NCBI GenBank assembly: GCA_963712175.1 | Contig: CAVQGZ010000011.1 | Coordinates: forward strand, 1-64,000 | Origin: CAVQGZ01 sp963712175 | GTDB lineage: Bacteria > Actinomycetota > Actinomycetes > Jiangellales > Jiangellaceae | DNA length: 64,000 nt | Direction of reading: 5' to 3' | In this document: piece by piece, positions 26,556 through 34,716 of the stretch | Layout: each line of letters begins with the position of its first letter | Numbering within the stretch: position 1 is the first letter of the stretch | Translations under genes and position numbers: made by a program | The notes under the pieces: generated by a model | What the model was told of the DNA's origin: nothing | Databases searched by the model: none | What the model saw: the letters and a program-made list of their open reading frames with translations, nothing else

Positions 26556-28747
26556 CGCACGGCCTCCGTGTCGCTCGTGGCGTCGGCCCCGTGCACGTCA
26601 GTGACGAGGGTCCACAACCGGTCGTCGCCGGACAGGGCGTCAGCCCGCCACTCGGTCAGCTCGAAGTCGTCCGGCAGGCGAGCTCGAGTCGCGGACGTGA
26701 CGACGATCTCGCCTGCGCCCGCAGCCCTGGCAAGATCGTGGGCGGTGGTCACGGTCGGTCCCCAGACGTCGTAGACGAGCCGGGTTCCGCCGGACATGCC
26801 CACCGTCACTGGTCCGGTGTTGACAGCGATGGCCGTGTCCAGCTGCGCCGGCCAGGCCAGCGACGCCGCGCGCACCGCCTGGACAACCTGCTGGCTGAAC
26901 GAGACCGACCGCGGCGCATGGTCGATGTACGGGCGGTCATGCCCGCACGCGGCGAAGTAGGAGTCGCCGACGACCTTGATGCGGTCCAGGCCGTGCTCGA
27001 ATGCGATGTCGTCGAGCTCCCCGGTCAGATCGTCGAGCAGGCGCCGGTCCTCCGCGCCGCTGTCCTCGTGGACCAGGGCGCCGAGACCGAGGACGACAAC
27101 AACCACGACAGTGGCGCTGGGTACCTCGTCGAGCTCGTCGACATCTCCACGGGCGATGCGCTGGGCCACCGAGGCGGGCAGCATCCTCTTCATCATGTCG
27201 AGCCGGTCGGCCCGTGCCCGCTGCAGGTCCAGCTGCTGTCGCCGCAGGGATGCACCCATGGCCGAGAAGCTGTCGGCCAGGCGGTGGAACTCGACCGGGC
27301 TGGGGTCGGGGATGCCGACCGGCTCGAGCTCGGATACGGAGGCCCGGGCGAGTGAGGCGCGACCCAGCCTGTCCGAGATCGTGCGCACCGGCAGCATCAC
27401 GCGTTTGGACCAGGCAACGGCGATGAACGCCAGAGCGGTGACGAAGACTGCGGCCCCGACGACGAGAATCCCGCGAAAGACGGCGATGGCGGCATCCGCC
27501 GCGCCGCTGTCGATCTCGGAGACCACGTACCACTCGACGTCGTCGGCCGGGAGTCGTTCGACGACGCTGACGACCTCGCCACCGGTCATGCTCATGCGCT
27601 CACCCACGTCGGTATCACCGTCGAGCGCGGCGTTGATCGTGGAGTCAGCGGCAGGCTGGACGAGCACGGTCGTCTCGTTGGCGTCGATCACCGCGCGTTC
27701 GCCGTCCAGCAGGACCCCCGCCTCCTGCGAGGCGTCGAGGAATCCGTTCGGGTCAGCCAGATAGCTCTGCGGGTCCGAACGCGTCGTCCCATCGGCACCG
27801 ATCATGAACAGATCGCTGCCCTCGTCGTCCGGACCTGCCGAAGCCTCGGTCACGGTCGTGAGCCGATCCGTGTACACCGCGCCGTCGTAGGTGAGGACGA
27901 CCGCGCCGATGGTTCGGCCGCTCTCGACGACCGCGGCCGCGGCCGCGCCGATCGGCACGCCGGGCGCACCGTTGTAGAAGGCGAGATCGGTGACGACCGG
28001 ATCGGGGCTGTTGGCGACCGCGTCCGCCGCTCGTCCGACCACGGACCCGCGGTAGGGACCGACAGCGAGGCTCGTCCCCAGATCAGGGCCCTTGGCAGCG
28101 CTGTACACGATCCGTTCGCTGGCTGCATCGACGAGGTAGATGTCGACCAGGTTCGCCTCGCGCACAGCGTTTCGGTAGGCCGGGTGGAATCGTGCGTGCA
28201 CGCTCGTCCACTCACTACCGTCTGCGGCGTCGTCGAGGAGCACGGGACTGCTGACCGGTGCGTCGGACAACGCGTAGGCCTCCTGCAAGTACACGGCAGC
28301 CGGGTCCTCCGAGACGACGTCACGCAGCACAACCGGGGCGCCCGCGTCGCGCAGCGGCTGCAGGTATCGCTCGTCGTAGGCGACCAGGAGGCGGTCGAGC
28401 TGCGGTCGGACGTCAGCCGCCGACAGCGACGACAGGTCGTCGAGAGCGGCGGTGAACCCCTCGATCGCCTCGGCGGCCTGCGCGCTGGTGGCGAGCTGTT
28501 CGGCAAGGCGCTCGTAGAACCTCAGCTGGGCAGCGGCCTCGTACGACCCGGACGAGCCCAGCGAGTCCAGCGCGTCCTCGAACGCCACCCTGCCCTGCTG
28601 ATTACCGGCGTTGAGCCCCACCAGGGTCGCTGCCACCATCGAGACGAACCCGACGACCAGCACCGTGGCAGCCAGACGCGTCGCCAGAGACAGGCCCCGG
28701 CGGCGCCGAGGCGTCTCGGTGCGGGAGTCTCGGGTGCTCAGGGCCAC
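26552..28747 (-). CDS. Membrane receptor with HAMP and degenerate class III cyclase domain (pseudo-cyclase 2)
   Basis: About 731 residues from GTG 28747. TM1 near residues 24-44, a long extracytoplasmic Cache-like sensor (NLVDIYLVDAASERIVYSAA; SDLFMIGADGT), TM2 near 455-480, HAMP, the cyclase linker LPASVAQRIARGD, then the cyclase-homology domain. It retains the K..GD motif (IKVVGDSYFA), but the first metal Asp region is VVVVVLGLG and the N...R pair is lost (YDVWGPTVTTAHDLA). Predicted inactive or strongly altered. It is the first gene of the three-gene operon; a TAGTCT box lies 8 nt before the GTG. Upstream open frame is not protein-like, which supports this start. Confidence 0.85.
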   Translation of the reverse strand: MALSTRDSRTETPRRRRGLSLATRLAATVLVVGFVSMVAATLVGLNAGNQQGRVAFEDALDSLGSSGSYEAAAQLRFYERLAEQLATSAQAAEAIEGFTAALDDLSSLSAADVRPQLDRLLVAYDERYLQPLRDAGAPVVLRDVVSEDPAAVYLQEAYALSDAPVSSPVLLDDAADGSEWTSVHARFHPAYRNAVREANLVDIYLVDAASERIVYSAAKGPDLGTSLAVGPYRGSVVGRAADAVANSPDPVVTDLAFYNGAPGVPIGAAAAAVVESGRTIGAVVLTYDGAVYTDRLTTVTEASAGPDDEGSDLFMIGADGTTRSDPQSYLADPNGFLDASQEAGVLLDGERAVIDANETTVLVQPAADSTINAALDGDTDVGERMSMTGGEVVSVVERLPADDVEWYVVSEIDSGAADAAIAVFRGILVVGAAVFVTALAFIAVAWSKRVMLPVRTISDRLGRASLARASVSELEPVGIPDPSPVEFHRLADSFSAMGASLRRQQLDLQRARADRLDMMKRMLPASVAQRIARGDVDELDEVPSATVVVVVVLGLGALVHEDSGAEDRRLLDDLTGELDDIAFEHGLDRIKVVGDSYFAACGHDRPYIDHAPRSVSFSQQVVQAVRAASLAWPAQLDTAIAVNTGPVTVGMSGGTRLVYDVWGPTVTTAHDLARAAGAGEIVVTSATRARLPDDFELTEWRADALSGDDRLWTLVTDVHGADATSDTEAVR

Positions 28748-28755
28748 GAGGTACG

Positions 28756-28761
28756 AGACTA
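28756..28761 (-). promoter_or_regulatory. Candidate -10 box (TAGTCT) for the pseudo-cyclase/channel operon
   Basis: Minus-strand TAGTCT lies 8 nt before GTG 28747; no ribosome-binding site intervenes. The gap is slightly longer than the 6-7 nt seen at other starts in this window. Confidence 0.35.
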
Positions 28762-28801
28762 GCCAGCAAGTGACGGCCCCGTCGCTTCTGACCCATCGCC
28801 A

Positions 28802-28823
28802 CGGGTCGGGCACCGACGACCCG
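28802..28823. promoter_or_regulatory. Perfect 7-base inverted repeat between divergent operons
   Basis: CGGGTCG (28802-28808) and CGACCCG (28817-28823) with an 8-base spacer, in the 98-base divergent region between the channel operon and the substrate-binding-vWA gene. It lies just upstream of the TATCGT box for the plus-strand gene, where an operator would act on one or both promoters. Confidence 0.4.
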
Positions 28824-28833
28824 CAGGCGCCCG

Positions 28834-28839
28834 TATCGT
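28834..28839 (+). promoter_or_regulatory. Candidate -10 box (TATCGT) for the substrate-binding-vWA gene
   Basis: TATCGT lies exactly 6 nt before the ATG at 28846 with no ribosome-binding site between, a leaderless-type start. Confidence 0.45.
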
Positions 28840-28845
28840 GGCGGT

Positions 28846-30714
28846 ATGCCCACGGCTTCCCCGACCCACCTCGCCCATGCGGGCGGCCACCGACACCAGC
28901 GCGGAGCGACCTCGGCCGGGGCCATCGTTGCCGCGGTCGTCGCGGCAGCCCTGGTCGCGGTGGGTATCTTCCTGTTCGTCGGTAGTGACGACGGTGCCGG
29001 TCCAGGCGATCCCGGCACGACAGCTCCACCTCCAGACCGCGACGAGTGCACCCAGATTGTGATCGCAGCCTCGCCCGAGAAGGCCGGAGTGCTGAGCGTC
29101 AACGTGGACGCCTACAACGCCGCAGACCCGCAGGTCGACGGTACGTGCGTCTATGCGCAGGTGCTTCGCGTTGGCTCCGGGACCGCAGCGGCTGCACTGG
29201 CCCGCGGCTGGGACGAGGAGGTCGACGGCCCGGTTCCCACGGTGTGGAGCCCCGCCGCCTCCGCTTGGGGCGAGATTGCGGCTGTCCGCGCCCAGGAGCT
29301 CGACAACCCCGACATCTTCCCCGATGACGGACCGTCCATCGCGACGTCTCCGCTGGTAGTAGCCATGCCTCAGCCCATGGCCGAGGCTCTGGGGTGGCCT
29401 ACCGAGCAGATCGGGTGGTCCGATCTCATCGAGCTGAGTCAGAGCCCCGAGGGGTGGGGCTCGGCCGGCCATCCGGAGTGGGGCGCGTTCCGCCTGGGCA
29501 AGACCAACCCCAACTTCTCCACGAGCGGTCTGAACGCGACCATCGGCACGTACTTCGCCGCCACCGGAACGGCCTCCGACCTCACAGTGGCCGACGTCGA
29601 GGCAGACGCGACCTCGACCTACGTGCAGTCCGTCGAGGGATCGGTCGTCCACTACGGCGACACGACCCTGACCTTTCTCTCCAACCTGCTGCGCGCCGAT
29701 CGCGAGGGGCGCGCCCTCAGCTACGTCTCGGCTGTGACGGTCGAGGAGAAGTCCGTCCTCGACTACAACGCCGGCAACCCGGCGGCCGACCCGGCGGTCA
29801 CCGACGCCGAACCCCCCTCGGTGCCGCTGGTGGCCATCTACCCGAGCGAGGGGACGCTGGTGTCGGACAACCCCTGGTTCGTCCTCGAGGCCGTCTGGGT
29901 GGACGATGCCCAGCGGAGCGCTGCGGCGGACCTGCTGACGTACCTGCGCGCAGATGAGGCACAGCAACGGTTCGCCGTCGACGGGTTCCGCGCGGCCGAC
30001 GGCACCCCCGGCGCCCGGATCACTCAGGACGACGGGCTGCTGCCGGACGAGCCATCGGCAGTGCTGAGCCCTCCCAGCGGCGAGGTGCTCGACGCGGTTC
30101 TGCGCTCGTGGGAGGAGAACCGCAAGCCCGCTCGCGTTCTCATGGTGCTGGACGTCTCGGGGTCGATGGGCAGTCGTGTGGAGGGCAGCGGGCTGTCCCG
30201 CCTCCAGCTGGCCCAGACGGCGACGCTGTCCGCGCTGGACGGGTTCGCGACCCAGGACGAGGTCGGTCTCTGGATCTTCTCCTCCGAGCAGGGGCAGAAC
30301 AGTGACCTCCCCTACACCATGCTGGTCGAGGTGGCCGTCGCCGATGAGTCGCTGCCCCAGATCGGGTCCGTCGTCCCCAACCTCATCCCGAACGGTGGCA
30401 CGGCGCTCTTCGCCACCACCAAGGCAGCCCACTCGGCACTGGAGTCCGACGCCAGCGACGACCGCATCGACGCAGTCGTGCTGCTCACGGACGGAGTCAA
30501 CGAGCACCCCGACAACGACCTCGGCGCCGTGCTCGACCAGCTCCAGACCGAACCGGGCGAACCGAGCGTCCGCGTCTTCACGATCGGGTACGGCGAGGAC
30601 GCAGACCAGGAAACCTTGCAGGCCATCGCCGAGGCATCCGACGCATCCAGCTACAACGCCTCTGACCCGCTTGCCATCGACCAGGTGATGATCGAGGTCA
30701 TCAGCAACTTCTGA
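28846..30714 (+). CDS. Exported substrate-binding protein fused to a von Willebrand A domain
   Basis: 622 residues. A membrane helix at about 26-46 (GAIVAAVVAAALVAVGIFLF) anchors the protein outside the cell. Residues ~65-410 form a periplasmic-binding-like domain (QIVIAASPEKAGVLSVNVDA; LVAIYPSEGTLVSDNPWFV). A vWA domain follows with a complete MIDAS start (MVLDVSGSMGS, Asp about 436), a central Thr region (PNGGTALF) and LLTDGVNEHPDN. The MIDAS suggests metal-dependent binding of a partner. This fusion is recurrent in actinobacteria but without a settled function. It is divergent from the channel operon, with a membrane coiled-coil gene 39 bases downstream. Confidence 0.9.
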   Translation: MPTASPTHLAHAGGHRHQRGATSAGAIVAAVVAAALVAVGIFLFVGSDDGAGPGDPGTTAPPPDRDECTQIVIAASPEKAGVLSVNVDAYNAADPQVDGTCVYAQVLRVGSGTAAAALARGWDEEVDGPVPTVWSPAASAWGEIAAVRAQELDNPDIFPDDGPSIATSPLVVAMPQPMAEALGWPTEQIGWSDLIELSQSPEGWGSAGHPEWGAFRLGKTNPNFSTSGLNATIGTYFAATGTASDLTVADVEADATSTYVQSVEGSVVHYGDTTLTFLSNLLRADREGRALSYVSAVTVEEKSVLDYNAGNPAADPAVTDAEPPSVPLVAIYPSEGTLVSDNPWFVLEAVWVDDAQRSAAADLLTYLRADEAQQRFAVDGFRAADGTPGARITQDDGLLPDEPSAVLSPPSGEVLDAVLRSWEENRKPARVLMVLDVSGSMGSRVEGSGLSRLQLAQTATLSALDGFATQDEVGLWIFSSEQGQNSDLPYTMLVEVAVADESLPQIGSVVPNLIPNGGTALFATTKAAHSALESDASDDRIDAVVLLTDGVNEHPDNDLGAVLDQLQTEPGEPSVRVFTIGYGEDADQETLQAIAEASDASSYNASDPLAIDQVMIEVISNF

Positions 30715-30741
30715 CCCGCGTCGCAGCGGTATCCGACTGCG

Positions 30742-30747
30742 TAGGCT
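30742..30747 (+). promoter_or_regulatory. Candidate -10 box (TAGGCT) for the membrane coiled-coil gene
   Basis: TAGGCT lies 6 nt before ATG 30754. The downstream gene may therefore have its own leaderless transcript besides read-through from the vWA gene. Confidence 0.4.
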
Positions 30748-30753
30748 GGTGCC

Positions 30754-31548
30754 ATGCGCTGGCAGATCCTCGCCGCCCTCACCAATGGGTGGCTGTGGCT
30801 GCTTGCCGTCCTGTCGGTCGCGGTGCTCGTCGTCTCGTCGGCTCCGCTGTGGTTCACCCTGATGACGGGGGCCGCGGTGCTGCTTGGGGGGGCCGGCGTG
30901 CAGGGGGCCGTCGAGTGGAACAAGGAGAAGCAACGCCGGCTCGGCCCCGATCAGCGGCGAACCGCGCTACCAGAATCGCCAGGCGTCGCCGACCCCGACG
31001 CCCAAGCCGTCATCCAGCGCGTTCGGACCGCCGCGGCCAGGGTGCGGCGCATCCGCGAGGACGACCTCGAGGCGCCCGCCGACGTGCTGGTGAGCACCGA
31101 GGTGGCCGCCGACGGCGCCGTCGACGCCATGGACGAGCTGGGGCGACAGGTCGACCGGGTCAACCGCGCCATGACATCGATCGACCCGCGTGCTGTTCGA
31201 GCCGAGCTGTCCCGCGTCGAGGCTCAGGTGGCCCAGGACAAGCAGGCATCGGCCGAGCTCACCGAGCAGCGCCGCGCCATCACGGAATCGCTGCGTGCCC
31301 AGCTGTCTGCCTACGACAGGCTGAGTCGACAGCGTGTGCTGGTGCTGACCCGCATGCAGTCGGCCGCGGTCAGCCTCGAGGGACTCGCGGTACGTCTCGG
31401 CGAGATCTGTGCGCTGTACTCCGCCCGGCACGACGACACTGTGACGACGGGTGACCTTCGGTCCGTCGCATCGGAGATGGACACGCTGCGGGTGGATCTC
31501 GTCGAGGCGAACGCGTCGCTGCGTCAGTCGTTGCGAAGCCTCGGTTGA
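30754..31548 (+). CDS. Membrane-anchored coiled-coil protein
   Basis: 264 residues. Two adjacent hydrophobic helices (about 12-32 and 34-52: LWLLAVLSVAVLVV and FTLMTGAAVLLGGAGV) are followed by a long charged helical region rich in Ala, Arg, Asp and Glu with heptad-like spacing (ELGRQVDRVNRAMTSI; LSRVEAQVAQDKQASAELT), so most of the protein is probably a cytosolic coiled coil. No enzymatic motif. It follows the substrate-binding-vWA gene and likely works with it, for example as a scaffold at the membrane (inference). Not assigned to a named family. Confidence 0.8.
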   Translation: MRWQILAALTNGWLWLLAVLSVAVLVVSSAPLWFTLMTGAAVLLGGAGVQGAVEWNKEKQRRLGPDQRRTALPESPGVADPDAQAVIQRVRTAAARVRRIREDDLEAPADVLVSTEVAADGAVDAMDELGRQVDRVNRAMTSIDPRAVRAELSRVEAQVAQDKQASAELTEQRRAITESLRAQLSAYDRLSRQRVLVLTRMQSAAVSLEGLAVRLGEICALYSARHDDTVTTGDLRSVASEMDTLRVDLVEANASLRQSLRSLG

Positions 31549-31719
31549 GCAGGCAGCAGCGCGCCCGCCGACATGCCGGATCTGCAAGGAAGCAGTCAGC
31601 AGGGGGCGTCCGGCCCTGGCGCGGCAGCAGAAGCGGCGGGTAGAGGAGTAGGTGGTTCGGTCAGCCGTTGGCCTCCCTGGACACGTCCGGGCGACGGCTC
31701 GCGAGGAGGAGGGTGCGAC

Positions 31720-32850
31720 ATGCCGGTCCCGATCAAGTGGGCAGACCACGAGCGAACTGTCCGCCAGCTCGCGAGGGCAGCACTGGATGCGGCGTCGCTG
31801 CCCCCGCCACACCTGCTCACGTCCGTCTTCGGTGGCCCGAGGTCGGTGCTGCCCCCGTACGACCCGCCCTCGGAGTACCGGCACGTCGTGTACGGCGGCC
31901 CGGTGCGCGCGGCGCGCTACCTGCTCGAGGTCGGCACACCCTCGCTGCCGGTCCCCACCCCCGCCTGGGCGCCCAATGGCCTTGACTTCCTCTTCTGGCA
32001 TCCGTCGACGATCGAGCGGATGGGTGACCGCTACGGGCATCCCGCCTCGCATCCCCACGAGTCCTGGTTCTTCATCAACGGGATCATGACCAGCGAGGAG
32101 CTGGCCCGCGTCAATGCCCGGCTCCTCGCCGACGTGTTCGCCCGACCCATCACCGTCGTCCACAACGCGACGTCTGGTCTCGCCGTCGACCTTGCCGAGT
32201 GCGTGCTGGGAAAGGCCTACTTCGCCACCACGGAGGCAGCCAAGACCGCGCTTCCTGCCATCCACGCGGCTCTGACCGATCCCCACATCCACCGGGTGGT
32301 CGTCCTCGCGCATTCGCAAGGCACCATCATCGCCGCCAACGTCCTGGAGCGGCTCACCCAGCTGTACCGAGGCGAGGTCCCGCCACCAGGATCCTCAAGG
32401 TACGGGCTGAGCCTGCTCACCCGCGACCAGATGGCCAAGCTGGAGATCTACGCCTTCGCCAACTGTGCCACCCGTATGCAGTACGTCGGTCCTGACGAGT
32501 GCATGCCGTGGATCGAGTCCTTCGGCAACGAGCGCGACGTCGTGGCCCGGCTGGGCATGCTTGCTCCGGACAAGGTGGGCACCGGCGTGGTCATCGACGG
32601 GCCGGTCTACCAGCAACCTGGGTCGGCAGGTCACCTGCTCAACGAGCACTACTTGCGACCCATCGTCGTCGGTCAGGTCCGCGGGCAGCGCCACGGCGGA
32701 GGGGGAGGCCCACACCCCTTCGAGCTGATGGACAACGGTGGCGCTCCCGTCGCAGCACGCGACCAACCGAGGTTGTTCGCCTACATCAATGGTGGGACGC
32801 CGGTCGAGTCGGGCACCCGTCGGGAGACCTCCGGCGTCACGGCAGCGTAG
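31720..32850 (+). CDS. Uncharacterised alpha/beta-hydrolase-like (lipase-type) protein
   Basis: 376 residues from ATG 31720, which has a strong ribosome-binding site (GAGGAGGAGGG about 8 nt upstream); the open frame extending to 31573 is low-complexity and unlikely. A nucleophile-elbow motif VVVLAHSQGTIIAANVLERL (GxSxG variant AHSQG) and an upstream strand WFFINGIMTS point to a lipase-like alpha/beta-hydrolase fold. No signal peptide is visible. The C-terminus contains a Gly/His-rich stretch (RHGGGGGPHPFELMD). The substrate is unknown, and catalytic Asp and His were not assigned with confidence. Confidence 0.75.
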   Translation: MPVPIKWADHERTVRQLARAALDAASLPPPHLLTSVFGGPRSVLPPYDPPSEYRHVVYGGPVRAARYLLEVGTPSLPVPTPAWAPNGLDFLFWHPSTIERMGDRYGHPASHPHESWFFINGIMTSEELARVNARLLADVFARPITVVHNATSGLAVDLAECVLGKAYFATTEAAKTALPAIHAALTDPHIHRVVVLAHSQGTIIAANVLERLTQLYRGEVPPPGSSRYGLSLLTRDQMAKLEIYAFANCATRMQYVGPDECMPWIESFGNERDVVARLGMLAPDKVGTGVVIDGPVYQQPGSAGHLLNEHYLRPIVVGQVRGQRHGGGGGPHPFELMDNGGAPVAARDQPRLFAYINGGTPVESGTRRETSGVTAA

Positions 32851-32919
32851 CTCCGGGGACGTAGGGCCCTTGCCGTCCGCCGTCCCGGGGCACCAGCCTG
32901 GTACGCGGGAGGTGGCCTC

Positions 32920-33663
32920 GTGATCGATCTGCACTGCCACCTGCTGCCAGGACTCGACGACGGGGCCGCCGACCTGGCCGACGCGGTCGCCATGGGACGG
33001 CAGGCCGCCGCCTCCGATGTCAGCCACATCTGTGCGACGCCGCACATCCGGCACGACCACGACGTGAAGATCTACGAGCTGCCTGACCGAGTCGCCCTCG
33101 TCGGCGACGCACTGGCCGCCGACGGCTGCTCTGTGCAGGTGCTGCCGGGAGGAGAGGTCGCCGAGACGATCGTCGAGCATCTGACCGACGACGAGCTGCA
33201 CGCGGTGTCGCTCGGTGCGACTGGGCACTGGATCCTCCTCGAGCCCGCAGCGGGGCCGCTCACCGACAGCCTGGACGCGACAGTGCGCCGGCTCGAGCGG
33301 CGTGGGTTTCGCAGCCTCATCGCTCACCCCGAGCGCCACCTGAGCCACGACCTCATCGACCGGCTCATCACCCTGGTGAGCGACGGGGCGCTGGTACAGG
33401 TGACGGCTGCGACGCTGGCCGAGCACCCGGCGTCGGTCGGCATGCGCATGCTCGCCGAGGCCGGCGTCGTCCATGTCCTCGGCAGCGACGCACACTCCTC
33501 GCGAGCCGGGCGCTCGATCGACCTGTCCATGGGGCTGGCTGCACTCGCGGAGATCCCGGCCATGCGAGCCCACCTGGAGTGGATCGCCCACGAGGCGCCG
33601 GCCGCGATCGTCGCCGGTCAGGATGTCGCGGCGCCGTTCACATCGGGACGCTCCGTCGGCTGA
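32920..33663 (+). CDS. PHP-family protein-tyrosine phosphatase/phosphoesterase (CpsB/YwqE-like)
   Basis: 247 residues. The N-terminus MIDLHCHLLPGLDDGA (metal-binding HxH) and ICATPHIRHD, the central LIAHPERHL and the C-terminal VLGSDAHSSR are the metal motifs of the CpsB/YwqE PHP phosphatases. Characterised relatives dephosphorylate tyrosine kinases that regulate polysaccharide synthesis; no capsule genes are nearby, so its role here is open. A GGGAGGT ribosome-binding site precedes GTG 32920. It overlaps the convergent kinase gene by 26 bases. Confidence 0.88.
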   Translation: MIDLHCHLLPGLDDGAADLADAVAMGRQAAASDVSHICATPHIRHDHDVKIYELPDRVALVGDALAADGCSVQVLPGGEVAETIVEHLTDDELHAVSLGATGHWILLEPAAGPLTDSLDATVRRLERRGFRSLIAHPERHLSHDLIDRLITLVSDGALVQVTAATLAEHPASVGMRMLAEAGVVHVLGSDAHSSRAGRSIDLSMGLAALAEIPAMRAHLEWIAHEAPAAIVAGQDVAAPFTSGRSVG

Positions 33664-34597
33664 CCTCAGCGGCCAGCGTCTCGATGACCGCACGTGAGGT
33701 CTCGCCCCGGCCGGAGTAGTGGGCCGCCCCCGCGGCCATCCCGACAACCACCGCATCCAGCCATCCGGTGCCCTGCGCGAGAGCGGCGGCCAAGGCGCCG
33801 GTCATGGCGTCACCACACCCGGCAGCTCGGCCCGGACCCAGCCGAGGTGGCAGCAGCTCGACTGAGGTCCCCGCCTCGTCGACCGAGTACACCGTCGATG
33901 GGCCTCGGGTCACCACGACCGATCGGGCTCCCATCTGGATCAGCCCATCTACCGCGGTAGTCCTCTGCTCTGGTTCGTCAACCGGAGCCGTGACCAGCTC
34001 GGCGAGCTCCCAGTCGTTGAGCTTCACCACCGCTGGGCCGCCGCGCAAGGCGGCGTCGAGTCGAGGACTCGACAGGTCGACAACGACGGGAACGCCGCGG
34101 CCGGCGGCCTCGGAGACCACCGTGGTGTAGGCGCTGAGCGGCAGGGCGTCGCCCGGCATCGGGTTGCACACGACCATGACGTCGGCGCGCCGTGCTGCAT
34201 CCAGCGTCACCCTCAGGAGCTCGTCGACCTCGGCGGCAGTCGGGGGCGAGGCCCAGCTCGAGGCGATCTCGGTGGCCGGCTCGTGTCGCTGGTCCACGAC
34301 GAAGCTGCCCGACGAGGCGCGAGTCACCACGAGTCGGCACTCGAACGGCTGCTGCTCGAGCATGGGCACCAGCAGCGACCCGACCTCTCCCCCGGCCAGC
34401 CCGCACAGCGTGACAGTGCTGCCCAGCGTTCTCGCCATGCGCGAGACCCAGACCGGTTGCCCACCCGGCATGACGCGGATCCGCGGGCCGGTGTTCGGGC
34501 TCGGCTCGATGGACACCTCGAGCACCGGGTTCGGCCCGAAGACCACGACGTGGCCCCCGGAGTCGACTGGCGTTGCCGTCCCCGTCGTCTCCGTCAC
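33638..34597 (-). CDS. PfkB-family sugar (phosphate) kinase
   Basis: 319 residues from GTG 34597, chosen because AGGAGGGG lies just upstream. Ribokinase/PfkB fold: N-terminal VVFGPNPVLEVSIEP (as in 1-phosphofructokinase/tagatose-6-phosphate kinase), VVKLNDWELAEL, ARSVVVTRGPSTVY and the ATP/catalytic loop GPGRAAGCGDAMTGALAAAL with the catalytic Asp in GCGD. Resemblance to the FruK/LacC branch is suggestive; the substrate is not certain. There is no PTS gene adjacent. It is divergent from the HNH nuclease gene. Confidence 0.85.
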   Translation of the reverse strand: MTETTGTATPVDSGGHVVVFGPNPVLEVSIEPSPNTGPRIRVMPGGQPVWVSRMARTLGSTVTLCGLAGGEVGSLLVPMLEQQPFECRLVVTRASSGSFVVDQRHEPATEIASSWASPPTAAEVDELLRVTLDAARRADVMVVCNPMPGDALPLSAYTTVVSEAAGRGVPVVVDLSSPRLDAALRGGPAVVKLNDWELAELVTAPVDEPEQRTTAVDGLIQMGARSVVVTRGPSTVYSVDEAGTSVELLPPRLGPGRAAGCGDAMTGALAAALAQGTGWLDAVVVGMAAGAAHYSGRGETSRAVIETLAAEVSRRSVPM

Positions 34598-34716
34598 GGC
34601 CACCCCTCCTGCTGCCTCGCTCCGCTCTACGGCGGGTCGTCGTTTGACCAGCGGCACGGGCGGGAACCATGCCAGTAGTCGGACAGTCAACAACGAGCAA
34701 CGGTCGGGGGTAGGCA

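Noticed and set aside
28759..30933. Long minus-strand open frame over the substrate-binding-vWA gene
   Set aside because: No motif, Gly/Arg/His-rich; the plus strand has complete vWA and binding domains with a good start.
31573..31719. N-terminal extension of the lipase-like protein
   Set aside because: Gly/Ala/Ser/Gln-rich with no conserved pattern; the strong GAGGAGGAGGG site places the start at 31720.
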